6,525 bases of DNA from an uncultured Eubacteriales bacterium (GTDB taxonomy: Bacteria; Bacillota; Clostridia; Christensenellales; UBA1242): contig CADBPU010000084.1 in assembly GCA_902796635.1 (NCBI GenBank), positions 1 through 6,525 of the forward strand, in the 5' to 3' direction. Position numbers and translations under genes: made by a program. The notes beneath the pieces are model-generated. The model worked only from the letters and a program-made list of their open reading frames with translations, was not told the DNA's origin and searched no databases. Shown in pieces: positions 5,649 through 6,525 of the stretch. Position 1 is the stretch's first letter. Every line of letters starts with the position of its first letter.

Positions 5649-6525
5649 ATGAAACCAAAATGGAATAACAATCAAATTAAAACACTTTTTGATATTGTGG
5701 AAAAAAACAACAAAATAGGAAAACCAAATCTTGAAAGTTTTGCTGAATATGCAAACATCGCAAATAAAAATGTCTTGACTGTAAGAAATTTCTATTATTC
5801 ATTTTTGAAAATATTAAAAAATAACCAAGATTTGCAAAACACACTTGATATTGACATAAAAAATCATAATGTCGAAATTTTTGAACACTTTGATGAAAAA
5901 CAAACCAAGCAAACAATTAATGATATTGAAAATTTAACAAGTCAAGGCATGTCGGTTAGAAGTGCATGCTTGAAACTTTCTGGTGGCGACTACAAAAAAA
6001 TGTTAAGACTTCAAAACAAATATAGAAATATCACAAATCAAAAAAGAGAGAAATTTATGAAATTGAAGCAACAAAATGATATTGATAAAAAAGAAATTGT
6101 TGAGTTATTAAAAAAAGAATTTAGTGCAAATAAAATAGAAAAAATTAATAAAAACATTAAAAATTTGCAAAAAAACATGCAAAAAAACACAAAAAATGAC
6201 AATTTTTTGCAAAATTTTGATAAAAACAAAAAAACAATGGTCTATAAATTTCCTGAACAAATGTCAAAAAAAGATTTCAAAAACAAACTTACAGATGAAG
6301 ATATAAAATCACTTTTTATGGGGCTTGTTAACCTTGTTAAAGAAAATGCCAAAAGTGATAATCAACAAAAATATGAAGCATTTTTGGAAAAGACACAGGA
6401 AGATAAACGCAAACATGTTTTGGAACTTGAAGAAAAACAAAATGAGATTGCAAGACTAAATCAAAGCATAAATGAACTCAAAGCAAAAAATGCAATACTG
6501 AACAAAAGTTTACAAGAATATCGAA
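5649..6525 (+). CDS. RsfA/Myb-like putative DNA-binding protein with long coiled coil, 3' end beyond window
   Basis: I read an ATG at 5649 and 292 codons without a stop to the window edge, so the C-terminus is missing. Residues 3-58 look like a Myb/SANT-type helical DNA-binding domain of the RsfA kind. W5 and the helix QIKTLFDIVEKNNKIG (9-24) are followed by LESFAEYANIANK (28-40) and VRNFYYSFLKIL (45-56), where VRNFYY would be the recognition helix. Residues 84-128 form a second conserved-looking helical unit with SVRSACLKLSGGDYKKMLRL (102-121) and a nearby NKYR. Residues 130-200 are a lysine- and asparagine-rich linker. Residues 205-233 form a short helical motif (TDEDIKSLFMGLVNLV), and from about 236 a charged coiled coil runs off the end. 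In Bacillus, RsfA is a prespore-specific regulator. A regulatory role here is inferred and the family link is by eye. It is divergent from the 310-residue protein gene with 151 bp between. Confidence 0.85.
   Translation, partial: MKPKWNNNQIKTLFDIVEKNNKIGKPNLESFAEYANIANKNVLTVRNFYYSFLKILKNNQDLQNTLDIDIKNHNVEIFEHFDEKQTKQTINDIENLTSQGMSVRSACLKLSGGDYKKMLRLQNKYRNITNQKREKFMKLKQQNDIDKKEIVELLKKEFSANKIEKINKNIKNLQKNMQKNTKNDNFLQNFDKNKKTMVYKFPEQMSKKDFKNKLTDEDIKSLFMGLVNLVKENAKSDNQQKYEAFLEKTQEDKRKHVLELEEKQNEIARLNQSINELKAKNAILNKSLQEYR

Noticed and set aside
5677..6229. Minus-strand open frames with F-rich products
   Set aside because: They are shadows of the continuous 292-codon plus-strand frame, which has a start, a ribosome binding site and recognisable domain structure.
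1..6525. CRISPR arrays, tRNA or rRNA genes, insertion sequences, attachment sites
   Set aside because: No regularly spaced repeats, cloverleaf sequences, transposase motifs or terminal inverted repeats were seen.

Overview
The window is very AT-rich (by eye well below a third G+C) and densely coding. It uses strong AGGAG-type ribosome binding sites and ends genes with TAA and TGA under the standard code. The plus-strand gene at the right edge begins with a short helical domain like the Myb/RsfA-type DNA-binding domains of Bacillota. Together these suggest a low-G+C Bacillota genome, probably an uncultured clostridial lineage. This placement is an inference, because there is no rRNA or other marker gene here.

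Layout from right to left. (1) Positions 5649 to the window edge, plus strand: the 5' part (292 codons) of a putative RsfA/Myb-like regulator with a long coiled coil. It has no stop inside the window. (2) A 151-bp divergent intergenic region (5498-5648) with candidate promoters. (3) Positions 5497-4565, minus strand: a single-gene unit for an unrecognised 310-residue protein, followed by an intrinsic terminator at 4515-4542. (4) A 135-bp gap holding that terminator and a promoter whose predicted start point falls on the next start codon. (5) Positions 4429-1, minus strand: a tightly packed four-gene operon. It encodes a divergent class-I release-factor homologue, a UvrD-like superfamily 1 helicase with a helical-repeat tail, a coiled-coil protein, and a conserved-looking protein that may be ankyrin-like and is cut by the left edge. 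Spacings are 11 bp, an 11-bp overlap, and 7 bp, so these four genes are almost certainly co-transcribed and probably translationally coupled.

The most interesting part is the operon. Its first gene keeps the catalytic GGQ loop of RF1/RF2 and a recognisable domain 1. The stretch that should carry the stop-codon-reading tripeptide (PxT in RF1, SPF in RF2) and its conserved surroundings has been replaced. A peptidyl-tRNA hydrolase that has lost codon specificity, co-expressed with an SF1 helicase and a coiled-coil protein, could be a ribosome-rescue, RNA-surveillance or stress/defence module. That function is inferred from domain content and gene order only. The functions of the 310-residue protein, the coiled-coil protein and the left-edge protein are unknown.
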